A stretch of DNA of 64,000 nucleotides, taken from Caulifigura coniformis (lineage in GTDB: Bacteria; Planctomycetota; Planctomycetia; Planctomycetales; Planctomycetaceae). This document shows, in pieces, positions 38,766-45,954 of this stretch. Location: NCBI RefSeq assembly GCF_007745175.1, contig NZ_CP036271.1:3236314-3300313 (forward strand), given 5' to 3'. The notes under the pieces were generated by a model that saw only the letters and a program-made list of their open reading frames with translations, was not told the DNA's origin and searched no databases. A program made the translations under genes and the position numbers. The first letter of the stretch is position 1. Each line of letters starts with the position of its first letter.

Positions 38766-39298
38766 TCGATTCCCTTCAGTTGCTCGTCAATCCAGTCGCG
38801 AACGATCTGATCGATTCCATCAATCCAGGACTTCGGCGGGTTGTCGTCGCTGGGGAACAGAGGCCGGATCGCGTCGAAGTGCTCCGCGTAACTCCGCTTG
38901 TATTCCAGTGCGACCGTTGTGCCGTTGATCGTCATTGCGCCGTCCGGTCCCTTGAAACCGGCATTCGCAGTGTTCCTCAAGAGCCCGGTATCGACGCCGA
39001 TCTGAGACGTGGGGACGGCCCCCTTGATAGCCCTCCGCTTCCGGGTTCCATCCTTGCGCGCCTTCGGCTTTCGGATTCCCTTCAGGGCCTTCCGCCGTTC
39101 GGTGGATTCCTTGAGTGGCTTCCATTTCTCACCGTCCGCACCACCGCCCCCACGGCTCTTGTCTTCAAACGAGGACCGCTGCTCCATTGCGATGAAGACG
39201 CCAACGTCCTGCAGCAAACTCGCCATGCCGGCATCCAGATTTCTCTGCGCCTGGGCGAGTTGCTGCGGGAGATCAGTCTTCAGGATCAGTTTGAACAT
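38762..39298 (-). CDS. Tail completion / virion morphogenesis protein (Mu gpG or P2 gpS type)
   Basis: 178 residues. It has the family pattern of an N-terminal helix, a basic loop (KPLKESTERRKALKGIRKPK), the GVDTGLLRNTANAG motif and a C-terminal helix. Such proteins complete the tail before head attachment. The presence of this gene with a tape measure but no capsid genes is notable. Confidence 0.65.
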   Translation of the reverse strand: MFKLILKTDLPQQLAQAQRNLDAGMASLLQDVGVFIAMEQRSSFEDKSRGGGGADGEKWKPLKESTERRKALKGIRKPKARKDGTRKRRAIKGAVPTSQIGVDTGLLRNTANAGFKGPDGAMTINGTTVALEYKRSYAEHFDAIRPLFPSDDNPPKSWIDGIDQIVRDWIDEQLKGIE

Positions 39299-39900
39299 CA
39301 GGGCTTCGCGAGATCGTGGGGACCAACAACAGTCGCCGCCCCGGTCTTTGCACCGGCCGGCGCTGGCGTGGTGGGCACAGTCGGGGTTTTCGCAGGCTGT
39401 TCGGTTCCAACGGAGTCCACCGACGGGGAGGCCGGCGGAGGTGACTGTGGAGATGCTTCAGCAGGGGGGGCCACCTCAGCGGATTCGGCGACGGTGAGCA
39501 CTGCGCGCGCGCGCAGTGGAGCCGGCTCGGGCTCGGCGGCCGGGGGAGTGAACTCAAGATTCTGCCCCTGCAGGATGCGCCTCACCTTCCCGATCGGGGA
39601 ATTGTCGTAAACCTCGCCCGTGTATCCGTTGCGCGGAGCGAGAACATAGCCCCGCCCCTTCTTGACCATCTTGCCGCGGTTCTTGTCGTTCACGGCTTCC
39701 GCGGCAGCCTCGCCGATGCCCTCGGCCAGTGCATCCAGGATGCGGGCGTCCTGGATGCCGCCTGCGCTCCGTTTCGCGGTCGCAACGGGCGGGGACTTGG
39801 ACACGTCCACCATGACATGCGTGAACACCGCCAGTTCTCCTTTGATGGCGATGATGTCCGGGGACTCGGTGGGCTCGATGTGACTGATCTTGAACTTCAT
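39298..39900 (-). CDS. Element protein with Pro/Ala-rich C-terminus
   Basis: 200 residues. The N-terminal 115 form an alpha/beta domain (IIAIKGELAVFTHVMVDVS, then ILDALAEGIGEAAAEAVND), followed by an 85-residue Pro/Ala/Thr linker-like tail. It starts a chain of overlapping genes that includes the tail completion and tape measure genes. Family not recognised; possibly virion-associated. Confidence 0.5.
   Translation of the reverse strand: MKFKISHIEPTESPDIIAIKGELAVFTHVMVDVSKSPPVATAKRSAGGIQDARILDALAEGIGEAAAEAVNDKNRGKMVKKGRGYVLAPRNGYTGEVYDNSPIGKVRRILQGQNLEFTPPAAEPEPAPLRARAVLTVAESAEVAPPAEASPQSPPPASPSVDSVGTEQPAKTPTVPTTPAPAGAKTGAATVVGPHDLAKP
39501..39516. repeat. GC palindrome within CACTGCGCGCGCGCAGTG
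   Basis: The 18-bp palindrome (39499-39518 region) is a relative of the one at 33831. It lies within the Pro/Ala-rich part of the preceding protein gene. Confidence 0.45.
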
Positions 39901-39943
39901 GAGACTCTTCCGTGAGAGGGTGGGGATGCGGCGTCGTGCCGCG

Positions 39944-40840
39944 TTACTTCCGGCCCAGGAGACGCCGGGCCGCTGCCCGGTCTGCCTCGGTGAACGACTT
40001 CCCGGGGATCTTCCGGTTGGACGGAGCGGTCTTGCAGCTCATCTCCACCGGCTTGTCCTTCTCCGCCGACTGCTCAAGCCGCTCGGCGATTTCATTGAGC
40101 GTGCCGGGAAGTTCGTTCGGCTTGCAGAGCGGAACCTCCGCGCCGTCCTCCGCGATCAACTGAATCAGGTCATTCAGGGCCGGGAACAGGGCGTCCAGGT
40201 CGATGTCTCCCCAGTTGCCGGCGACGGCCGAATTAATCGCACCGGCCGGGGCGGCCAGATCCATGCGTATGACTGGCAGACCGCGCAGGCGCCGCGACTC
40301 GCGGATGTCCCGGGGCTTCAGCCGCATCATGACGGGTTCAGGAACGTCCCAGAAAACGGGGGCGTTCTCGAATGCGTTGTCCGAGCCGTCGCCCTCCTGC
40401 TTGCCCTGGGCGCGTGCGATGTTGCCCACCGTCGCGTTCAGAACTGCGCCAAGCTGGGACGGAGAGCAACGCGGCAGTTCTGCTCGGCGTTCGCCCCCGC
40501 TGGCGAGTGCCAGAAGCCGGTTGATGGCTTTGAACGTCGCAGCCTTATCCACGGCCCCCCAATCCCCTGCAGAGGGATCAATGGGAGAGGAATTCCGGCC
40601 CTTCGCCTTCAGGGTCATCTGGATCGACTGTCGCAGTTCCTTGGCAGTCTTCGTGATCTCCTGCAACTGCTGCCGCATCCGGGGCGACATGGCGCGACGA
40701 ACGGGGCGGGACTTCAAGGGCGGCTTCTTCAGGTCCATTGTGATGATGGGGCAGACCAAGCCGTTCCAATTAGGACTCATCTCCAGTTCGGGATCAGGCC
40801 ACATCAGGCGGGGGGCTTTGGCAGGAATGGATGAACTCAT
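39944..40840 (-). CDS. Element protein of unknown function
   Basis: 298 residues from the ATG at 40840 (MSSSIPAKAP). It contains a basic helix (MRQQLQEITKTAKELRQSIQ), a segment with ATFKAINRLLALASGG and a second one with NWGDIDLDALFPALNDLIQLI. No known domain. It overlaps the excisionase-like gene by 47 nt and leads the tail-like gene chain, so it may be a structural or regulatory partner. Confidence 0.5.
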   Translation of the reverse strand: MSSSIPAKAPRLMWPDPELEMSPNWNGLVCPIITMDLKKPPLKSRPVRRAMSPRMRQQLQEITKTAKELRQSIQMTLKAKGRNSSPIDPSAGDWGAVDKAATFKAINRLLALASGGERRAELPRCSPSQLGAVLNATVGNIARAQGKQEGDGSDNAFENAPVFWDVPEPVMMRLKPRDIRESRRLRGLPVIRMDLAAPAGAINSAVAGNWGDIDLDALFPALNDLIQLIAEDGAEVPLCKPNELPGTLNEIAERLEQSAEKDKPVEMSCKTAPSNRKIPGKSFTEADRAAARRLLGRK

Positions 40841-40976
40841 TGATGGTGTCCTCAGAAAAGCGAACAAGACGACCGATGCGACAAGGGCGCAGGCGTCCGC
40901 TGCTGGCGAGCCGTTCAAGCGTGTCGAGACTGACGCGAAGTCGATCGGCTGTTTCCTTGCGGGTGAACAATTGCAT
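40794..40976 (-). CDS. Excisionase-like helix-turn-helix protein 3
   Basis: 60 residues from the ATG at 40976. FTRKETADRLRVSLDTLERLASSG followed by RIGRLVRFSEDTINEFI is the HTH_17 fold. Third copy of the family in this element. Being far from the integrase, it is more likely a transcriptional regulator of the right-hand gene block. Confidence 0.7.
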   Translation of the reverse strand: MQLFTRKETADRLRVSLDTLERLASSGRLRPCRIGRLVRFSEDTINEFIHSCQSPPPDVA

Positions 40977-41051
40977 GGCGATATCACAAACGGCCTGACG
41001 ACACGCTGGAGGAGGAAGGGGCACCAGCGCGCCGTCAGGCTTCCCAGAGGA

Positions 41052-41876
41052 TCAGGAATCGTCGTTGGCGGTCTCGTCTGCCTCAGCGACTTCCGGGGCG
41101 TCGGACGGCGAAGAGGCTTTCGGCTGTTCCGGTTCGGGATAGATGACCCGGCCGCGGAGGTCGACGCGTGGCCGCCCCTGCTCATCCAGCAGGGGCTCCG
41201 GGAAGGGCTTCGACGCGTAGACGTACTGGCCCCTTTCGTCCCGCAGGTAATGGCCGTCCGGGCCGATGATGGGCTCGACGTACCGCCCGTTGATGCAGGT
41301 CCGAACTTCCGGACACACTCGCTGCGGGGCGGGGGCCGCCGCCGGCTTGTCCGTCAGCCGCTTCCAGATCACCTCCGGCAGCTTCAACAGGCCCTCCGCG
41401 AACAGTTCCGGGGCCTCGCGGTAGAGCTTTGCAATGTCCGCCTCAAACCAGCCGACACGCCGCGACTCATAGCTGGCGCGGGCGTGGGCCTCCTTGGCCT
41501 CTTTCATCTCCGCCTTATGCCGCTCCTCCATGGCCTTGATGGAGTCGTACGAGCCCGTGTAGGCGGCGTCCGCCTCGTCCCTATTGAGGATGAACGGGAT
41601 CTTCTTATCGGCGTCCGCGATCCGGGAACTGTCCCGCCGCACTTCGTCCGTGGTGAGGCCCAGGGAGAGGATCAGTTCCGCCAGCCGCTTGTCGTCGCCC
41701 GGCTTCGGCGACTTCGATCGAATGAGGATGGAGAGATACTGGTGGTGGCGATTGGCCCGGTCCTTCTCGGCCGCCGTCCTCTCCTCCTGGCGGGCCTGTT
41801 CGGCGGCGCGGACAGCGGCGTCCACGGTGGACAGGGCGGAATCGAGAACGGTGGGCGCAGCGACTTCAGCAGACAT
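41052..41876 (-). CDS. Coiled-coil element protein
   Basis: 274 residues from the ATG at 41876. The first 170 are charged helix (VDAAVRAAEQARQEERTAAEKD, then MEERHKAEMKEAKEAHARA). The C-terminal third has CPEVRTCINGRYVEPIIGPDG and a beta-rich segment. It is the first gene on the right side of the element. No family assignment. Confidence 0.5.
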   Translation of the reverse strand: MSAEVAAPTVLDSALSTVDAAVRAAEQARQEERTAAEKDRANRHHQYLSILIRSKSPKPGDDKRLAELILSLGLTTDEVRRDSSRIADADKKIPFILNRDEADAAYTGSYDSIKAMEERHKAEMKEAKEAHARASYESRRVGWFEADIAKLYREAPELFAEGLLKLPEVIWKRLTDKPAAAPAPQRVCPEVRTCINGRYVEPIIGPDGHYLRDERGQYVYASKPFPEPLLDEQGRPRVDLRGRVIYPEPEQPKASSPSDAPEVAEADETANDDS

Positions 41877-42107
41877 GGAGCAACTCCGACAGGGAGGGTG
41901 ACTCAGGCCGCGACAGGCCGCCTGAGGCCGCACGAAGGCGGCCCCCCGTTATCGGGTGCCTCTCAGAAACGACGCGAAAGCGTTCCCCAAGACGGGAGGC
42001 CCCGGCTGCGAACCGGGGCCCCTTTCGGTGCAGCCGTATGCACTGCCCCCAATACTGCACCGCACGAGTCGGCCCGGAGCGGTATCTATTGGTTTTCGGG
42101 CCGGTGG

Positions 42108-42131
42108 TCGATTCCGGCTCTGTCCACTGGA
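42108..42131 (+). repeat. Attachment-site core, right copy
   Basis: 24 bp identical to 27961-27984, equivalent to the tRNA-Phe T-loop to just beyond the 3' end. The T-stem 5' strand is degenerate just upstream, as expected where the core meets element DNA. It marks the boundary with chromosome. Confidence 0.85.
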
Positions 42132-42150
42132 TTCATCACCAAGATTCGCC

Positions 42151-42188
42151 CGGCTCCGCGGTTCATTCGCGGAGCCGTCTCTGTTTTT
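42151..42188 (+). terminator. Rho-independent terminator right of the attachment site
   Basis: CGGCTCCGCG and CGCGGAGCCG form a perfect 10-bp stem with a 7-nt loop, followed by TCTCTGTTTTT. It lies 20 nt right of the core, on the strand of the tRNA fragment, and is most simply the original terminator of the tRNA-Phe gene. Confidence 0.85.
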
Positions 42189-42338
42189 GGCGCGGCGGGC
42201 CGCCAGTTTTGGCCTGGCCGCGGTGCAGCGGGCTTCTCTGATCGGGTAGGGCGATCGTCTACCAACTCCCCCTTGCATCCATTCGTCGCCGAGAATACTT
42301 TGCAATAGAGAGTGAAAGCTTCCTTCGGAGTTTCTGTC

Positions 42339-42950
42339 ATGCAGCTTGAGCATGCCTTGCTGGAGATTGCCGAGATCCGGGAACGGATGGCGTCGACCCA
42401 GGTCTTTCGGGGGTATCGGGCCGAGATCGCGGCTGCGTCGGGAGGGCTGGCCCTCCTCGCAGCGGGGCTGCAGGGCCGGATCGTGACGGATCCGGTTGGC
42501 GATATTCCTGGATTCGTCCGGTTCTGGTCGGCGGTCGCGGCATTGGCGATCGTGGCAACGGCGATCGACCTTGGCGTTCGGTGGTACAGGGACGGATCGG
42601 GTCGCGAGCGTGTGCGGATTCTCAACGCTGTACGGGCGCTGGTTCCCTGCCTTGTCACCGGAGCGCTCGTGACAGCCGTCGTTGTGAAGTTCGCGCCCGA
42701 ACTGGGTTGGACGTTGCCCGGGCTGTGGTCGCTCCTGTTCGCTCAGGGATTGTTTGCGTCGACGCCGCTGCTGCCGCGGTCCGCGTGGTGGGTTGGCGGC
42801 TATTACGTTGCAGCCGGCCTCGTCGTGCTCGGCGTCGCCCATGACACACGGGCTCTCGCGGGATGGACGATGGGGGTGACGTTCGGCGTCGGGCAGCTGC
42901 TCGCGGCCGCTGTCCTGTTCTTTTCGCTGGAGCGTCGCCATGGCTCGTAA
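42339..42950 (+). CDS. Polytopic membrane protein
   Basis: 203 residues from the ATG at 42339 with GGAG upstream. About six hydrophobic segments (ASGGLALLAAGLQG, FWSAVAALAIVATAIDL, ALVPCLVTGALVTAVVV and others) suggest a small integral membrane protein. It overlaps the winged-helix gene by 11 nt, so the two form an operon in which the regulator probably controls the pair. Function unknown. Confidence 0.7.
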   Translation: MQLEHALLEIAEIRERMASTQVFRGYRAEIAAASGGLALLAAGLQGRIVTDPVGDIPGFVRFWSAVAALAIVATAIDLGVRWYRDGSGRERVRILNAVRALVPCLVTGALVTAVVVKFAPELGWTLPGLWSLLFAQGLFASTPLLPRSAWWVGGYYVAAGLVVLGVAHDTRALAGWTMGVTFGVGQLLAAAVLFFSLERRHGS

Positions 42951-43323
42951 GGATTCCGGCGGAGCCGGCGACTCCGATGGGGGACGCTTCGCCTACGACG
43001 GACTCGATCGTGTGATTCACGAAAAGGCCAGGCTCGGTTTGATGACGTCGCTGGCGGCAAGCTCGGATGGCGTGACGTTTGTGGAACTCAAAGAGTTGTG
43101 CCGGCTGACTGACGGGAACCTGAGCCGTCATTTGAAGGTGCTCGAGGATGCGGGGCTTGTGGGGCTTTGGAAGCGCGGAGCTGGCCGAAACCAGCAGACG
43201 CTGGTGCAGCTGACGGCGACAGGACGTGCCGAGTTTCTGAAGTATCTGGGAGTGCTGGAGCAGGTGGTGCGGGACGCGGGAGTCTCTGCCCAGGGTTTCC
43301 GGGAGCGGGTCTCGCCCGCCTGA
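42940..43323 (+). CDS. Winged-helix transcriptional regulator
   Basis: 127 residues. KARLGLMTSLAASSDGVTFVELKELCRLTDGNLSRHLKVLEDAGLV in outline is an ArsR/MarR-like winged helix (PF13601-like), and the wing (QTLVQLTATGRAEFLKYLGVL) follows. No metal-binding Cys motif is present. It is translationally coupled to the membrane protein upstream, an arrangement common in Bacteria for paired regulator/membrane proteins. Confidence 0.8.
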   Translation: MARKDSGGAGDSDGGRFAYDGLDRVIHEKARLGLMTSLAASSDGVTFVELKELCRLTDGNLSRHLKVLEDAGLVGLWKRGAGRNQQTLVQLTATGRAEFLKYLGVLEQVVRDAGVSAQGFRERVSPA

Positions 43324-43427
43324 AAGGAGCGGGGAGAAAGGGGCCGCCCCCTTTTGGTCGAATTCCCGTTCGCGAGTCGTCGTCGAAAAATACTTGGCGG
43401 TGCAAAGTTTTTTCCAAGGAGAGGGAC

Positions 43428-44588
43428 ATGGCGGATTTTGAATGTGCGGTCATCGGTGCGGGACTGGCCGGGCTGAGTGTTGCACTCAAGCTGGGCCGGC
43501 AGGGCCGCCGCGTGCTGCTGGTCGACCGTAAGGCGTCGCTCTCGGATGGAATTCACACGACCGGCATCTTCGTTCGCCGGACGCTCGAGGATTTCGATCT
43601 GCCGGGAGACTGCCTGGGGCCGGTGATTCGCCACGTGTCGGTGTATTCGCCGAGTCTCGCCCGGTTTGATCTCGAGAGTCCGTTCGCGGAGTTTCGCGTG
43701 GGCCGGATGGGACGGCTGTATACGGAGCTTCTGGGGCAGTGCCGTACGGCCGGAGTGACGACGGCGCTCGACTCGTCGCTGGAATCGATCGTGAGCCACG
43801 ATGGGACGAGCAGCCTCGTGCTGCAGACCGGGCTGCGTCGGTGGAAGTCTGATGCGCGGTTGATCGTGGGGGCGGACGGGGCGGGTTCCCGAGTGGCCGA
43901 ACACCTTGATCTCAGCCGGAACTCGGAATGGATTCTCGGGCTGGAGGATGTGTACCGAGACACGATTGCGACCGGACCGCCGCGGATCCATTGCTTGCTC
44001 GATCCGGAGTTGGCGCCGGGCTATATCGCCTGGGCAGTGCATGACGGCGAGGAGCTGCATCTGGGAGTCGGCGGATACGCGGCGCAGTTCAAGCCGGCCG
44101 AAGCGCTGAAGAGATGGACGCAAGTTGCGCGAACACGACTGAGGCTGCCGCAGGGCGAGCGGGTCGAGCGTCGCGGGGGACGGATTCCCGTCGGGGGCGT
44201 GTTGCCCCGCATCGCGAGCCAGTTCGGGCTGCTGGTGGGCGACGCGGCCGGCGCCGTTTCGCCGCTGACGGCAGGGGGCCTCGATCCCTGCCTGCGGCTG
44301 TCCGAGTTCGCTGCCGAGGTTCTCGGTGCAACCCTTCAGACGGGGGATACTTCTCTGCTGGAGGCCTATTCGGGGGAGGCGTTCCGCCGAAAATTCCGAG
44401 CGAGGTTGTGGCTGCGGGCGGCCCTGCGGACGGTGCGATCGCGCCGCGCGATCAATGCGGCCTTCTGGTGCCTGCGCACACCGATCGGCCGCCGTCTCGC
44501 CGGGCGGATTTTCTTCCATCCCGCCTCATTCCCGGATGCGCCGAATCTGCAGCCCCCTCTCGGACGATGGAGCCCGCATCAGGCGTAG
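43428..44588 (+). CDS. FAD-dependent oxidoreductase, geranylgeranyl-reductase-like
   Basis: 386 residues from an ATG preceded by AAGGAGAGGG. A dinucleotide-binding motif (VIGAGLAGLSVALKLGRQG) at the N-terminus is followed by the GD motif (LLVGDAAGAVSPLTAGGL) near residue 270 and a C-terminal helical part. These are hallmarks of the geranylgeranyl reductase / squalene-epoxidase-like flavoprotein group, acting on isoprenoids or related hydrophobic substrates. The specific substrate cannot be told. Confidence 0.75.
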   Translation: MADFECAVIGAGLAGLSVALKLGRQGRRVLLVDRKASLSDGIHTTGIFVRRTLEDFDLPGDCLGPVIRHVSVYSPSLARFDLESPFAEFRVGRMGRLYTELLGQCRTAGVTTALDSSLESIVSHDGTSSLVLQTGLRRWKSDARLIVGADGAGSRVAEHLDLSRNSEWILGLEDVYRDTIATGPPRIHCLLDPELAPGYIAWAVHDGEELHLGVGGYAAQFKPAEALKRWTQVARTRLRLPQGERVERRGGRIPVGGVLPRIASQFGLLVGDAAGAVSPLTAGGLDPCLRLSEFAAEVLGATLQTGDTSLLEAYSGEAFRRKFRARLWLRAALRTVRSRRAINAAFWCLRTPIGRRLAGRIFFHPASFPDAPNLQPPLGRWSPHQA

Positions 44589-44633
44589 CACTCGGCCGCG
44601 AAGCGCTGCAAGTCTCCTCGGGTTCCGGGAGAG

Positions 44634-44792
44634 TTATCCCTGCGTTCGATTCTTTCCGGATCCCTTGCAGGTCTGGCAATTGCGCGAATCGAAGCAGGTT
44701 TTGCAGTGTTGGGGTGAACTACCAGCGGCCTGTTCGAGCTCAGCGCAGTCCGGGCATTTGCCCGTTCCCTGACACTCCTTGCAAAGTGGCAT
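44634..44792 (-). CDS. Tiny DnaJ-type Cys-rich zinc-finger protein
   Basis: 52 residues. MPLCKECQGTGKCPDC then CKTCFDSRNCQTCKGSG has two CxxCxGxG-like knuckles, as in DnaJ zinc fingers, in a stand-alone protein. The gene ends 46 nt right of the oxidoreductase stop on the opposite strand. Likely a real small protein with one or two zinc sites; partner unknown. Confidence 0.55.
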   Translation of the reverse strand: MPLCKECQGTGKCPDCAELEQAAGSSPQHCKTCFDSRNCQTCKGSGKNRTQG

Positions 44793-44974
44793 TTCAAACT
44801 TTCATGGCTGTCACCGACCGCAAATTCCCTGCAACGTTGAAGGGAATCAGAAATTTGAGCAGATGGGTGAGCAGGGGGCCATTCACCATTTCGCGTAGGC
44901 CGAGAACTCGGGCTGCGAAGCGATGATGCCATGGCCCCGCGCCGAGCGATTCTCAACGCGAGGGAGCGGAATCG

Positions 44975-45427
44975 TCAGCGGACATCTTCCCAGCCGATGG
45001 CATGAGGATCGTTCCATTTCATGCGGGGATTGTGGCTGATGCCTGCGTTGGGAAACCGGGCCTTCACCGTTCTGAGAAACCCGGGCTCCGCAGGATGCGC
45101 GATCATGAACATGAGCCATCGCGGCGGGTCAGGAATTTCAAGGATGCGCGCAGTCTGATCGGGATGATCGGTCCAGACGATGATCACGTCGCCATGAGTG
45201 ATCTGGCCGATGATTTCTCCGATGTCGTCAAAGTCCGGTCTCTCGATTCCGGCCTTCGCGCCTGTCGCGCGCACGGCGTTGATCCAGGCGTCCGTCCGGG
45301 CGCGCGCTGACGACCTGATCCACCAGATCCCAAGGAACAACAGAATCGCTCCGACGACAACGAGCCATGGCCAGCGGCGCGTTCCGCGCGGCCAATCGGA
45401 AGTCATCGTGGAGTCACTCGAAGTCAT
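44975..45427 (-). CDS. Single-pass membrane protein
   Basis: 150 residues. One membrane segment near the start (WPWLVVVGAILLFLGIWWI) is followed by a soluble alpha/beta region containing GDVIIVWTDHPDQTARILEIP. It overlaps the DinB-like gene by 4 nt, so it is co-transcribed with it. Function unknown. Confidence 0.65.
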   Translation of the reverse strand: MTSSDSTMTSDWPRGTRRWPWLVVVGAILLFLGIWWIRSSARARTDAWINAVRATGAKAGIERPDFDDIGEIIGQITHGDVIIVWTDHPDQTARILEIPDPPRWLMFMIAHPAEPGFLRTVKARFPNAGISHNPRMKWNDPHAIGWEDVR

Positions 45428-45954
45428 CGGACGTGTTCTCGTTCCCAGCTGAAGACGTCCCCCTCAGGAAGGTGCTCGACGCCGGTCAGGCGCAGCATGT
45501 AAAGAACCTGTGCCCGATGATGCATGCTGTGCGTGAGGACGTGCGCGATGGCGGTTCCGTAGCTCTTTCGTCGCGGTGGATCTTCCAGGTCGTCGAGCCA
45601 GGTTTCGTCCCAGGCGTCGCGATCCGCGACGGTGCGGGCCACATCGGCGAGGCGTTTCGATGCGGCGTCCAGTCGGACGAGCATCCCCGCGATCGAGGCG
45701 CTGCTTTCCCGGCGGGCCGTCACGCCCGCCATCAGGGTGGACCACACTTCCATATTTCTCACGACATGATTGAGCGTCGATCGAAGGGTGCGGTGTCCGA
45801 TGTCGAATTCGCGGTCGAGCTGCTCATCCGACAGCTCGCCGCAAATCATGAGGAGCTGCTGAGTCGTCCAGGCATCATGTCCGAGCAGCCGATCCAGCAG
45901 GTCCATCGTCGGTTTCGAAATTGGCTTCAGTGGAAAAGTGGAACCCTGTGTCAT
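45424..45954 (-). CDS. DinB-family metal-dependent protein
   Basis: 176 residues from the ATG at 45954, overlapping the upstream stop (ATGA). The four-helix DinB plan is visible: LLDRLLGHDAWTTQQLL, LRSTLNHVVRNMEVWSTL with a His, and LTHSMHHRAQVLYMLRLTG carrying the paired His of the metal site. DinB-fold proteins include thiol-transferases and stress enzymes. No specific substrate can be assigned. Confidence 0.8.
   Translation of the reverse strand: MTQGSTFPLKPISKPTMDLLDRLLGHDAWTTQQLLMICGELSDEQLDREFDIGHRTLRSTLNHVVRNMEVWSTLMAGVTARRESSASIAGMLVRLDAASKRLADVARTVADRDAWDETWLDDLEDPPRRKSYGTAIAHVLTHSMHHRAQVLYMLRLTGVEHLPEGDVFSWEREHVR

Noticed and set aside
40203-42308. 701-codon open plus-strand frame across the right end of the element
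   Set aside because: Antisense to several well-supported minus-strand genes and running through the attachment core and terminator. It is a high-GC shadow frame.
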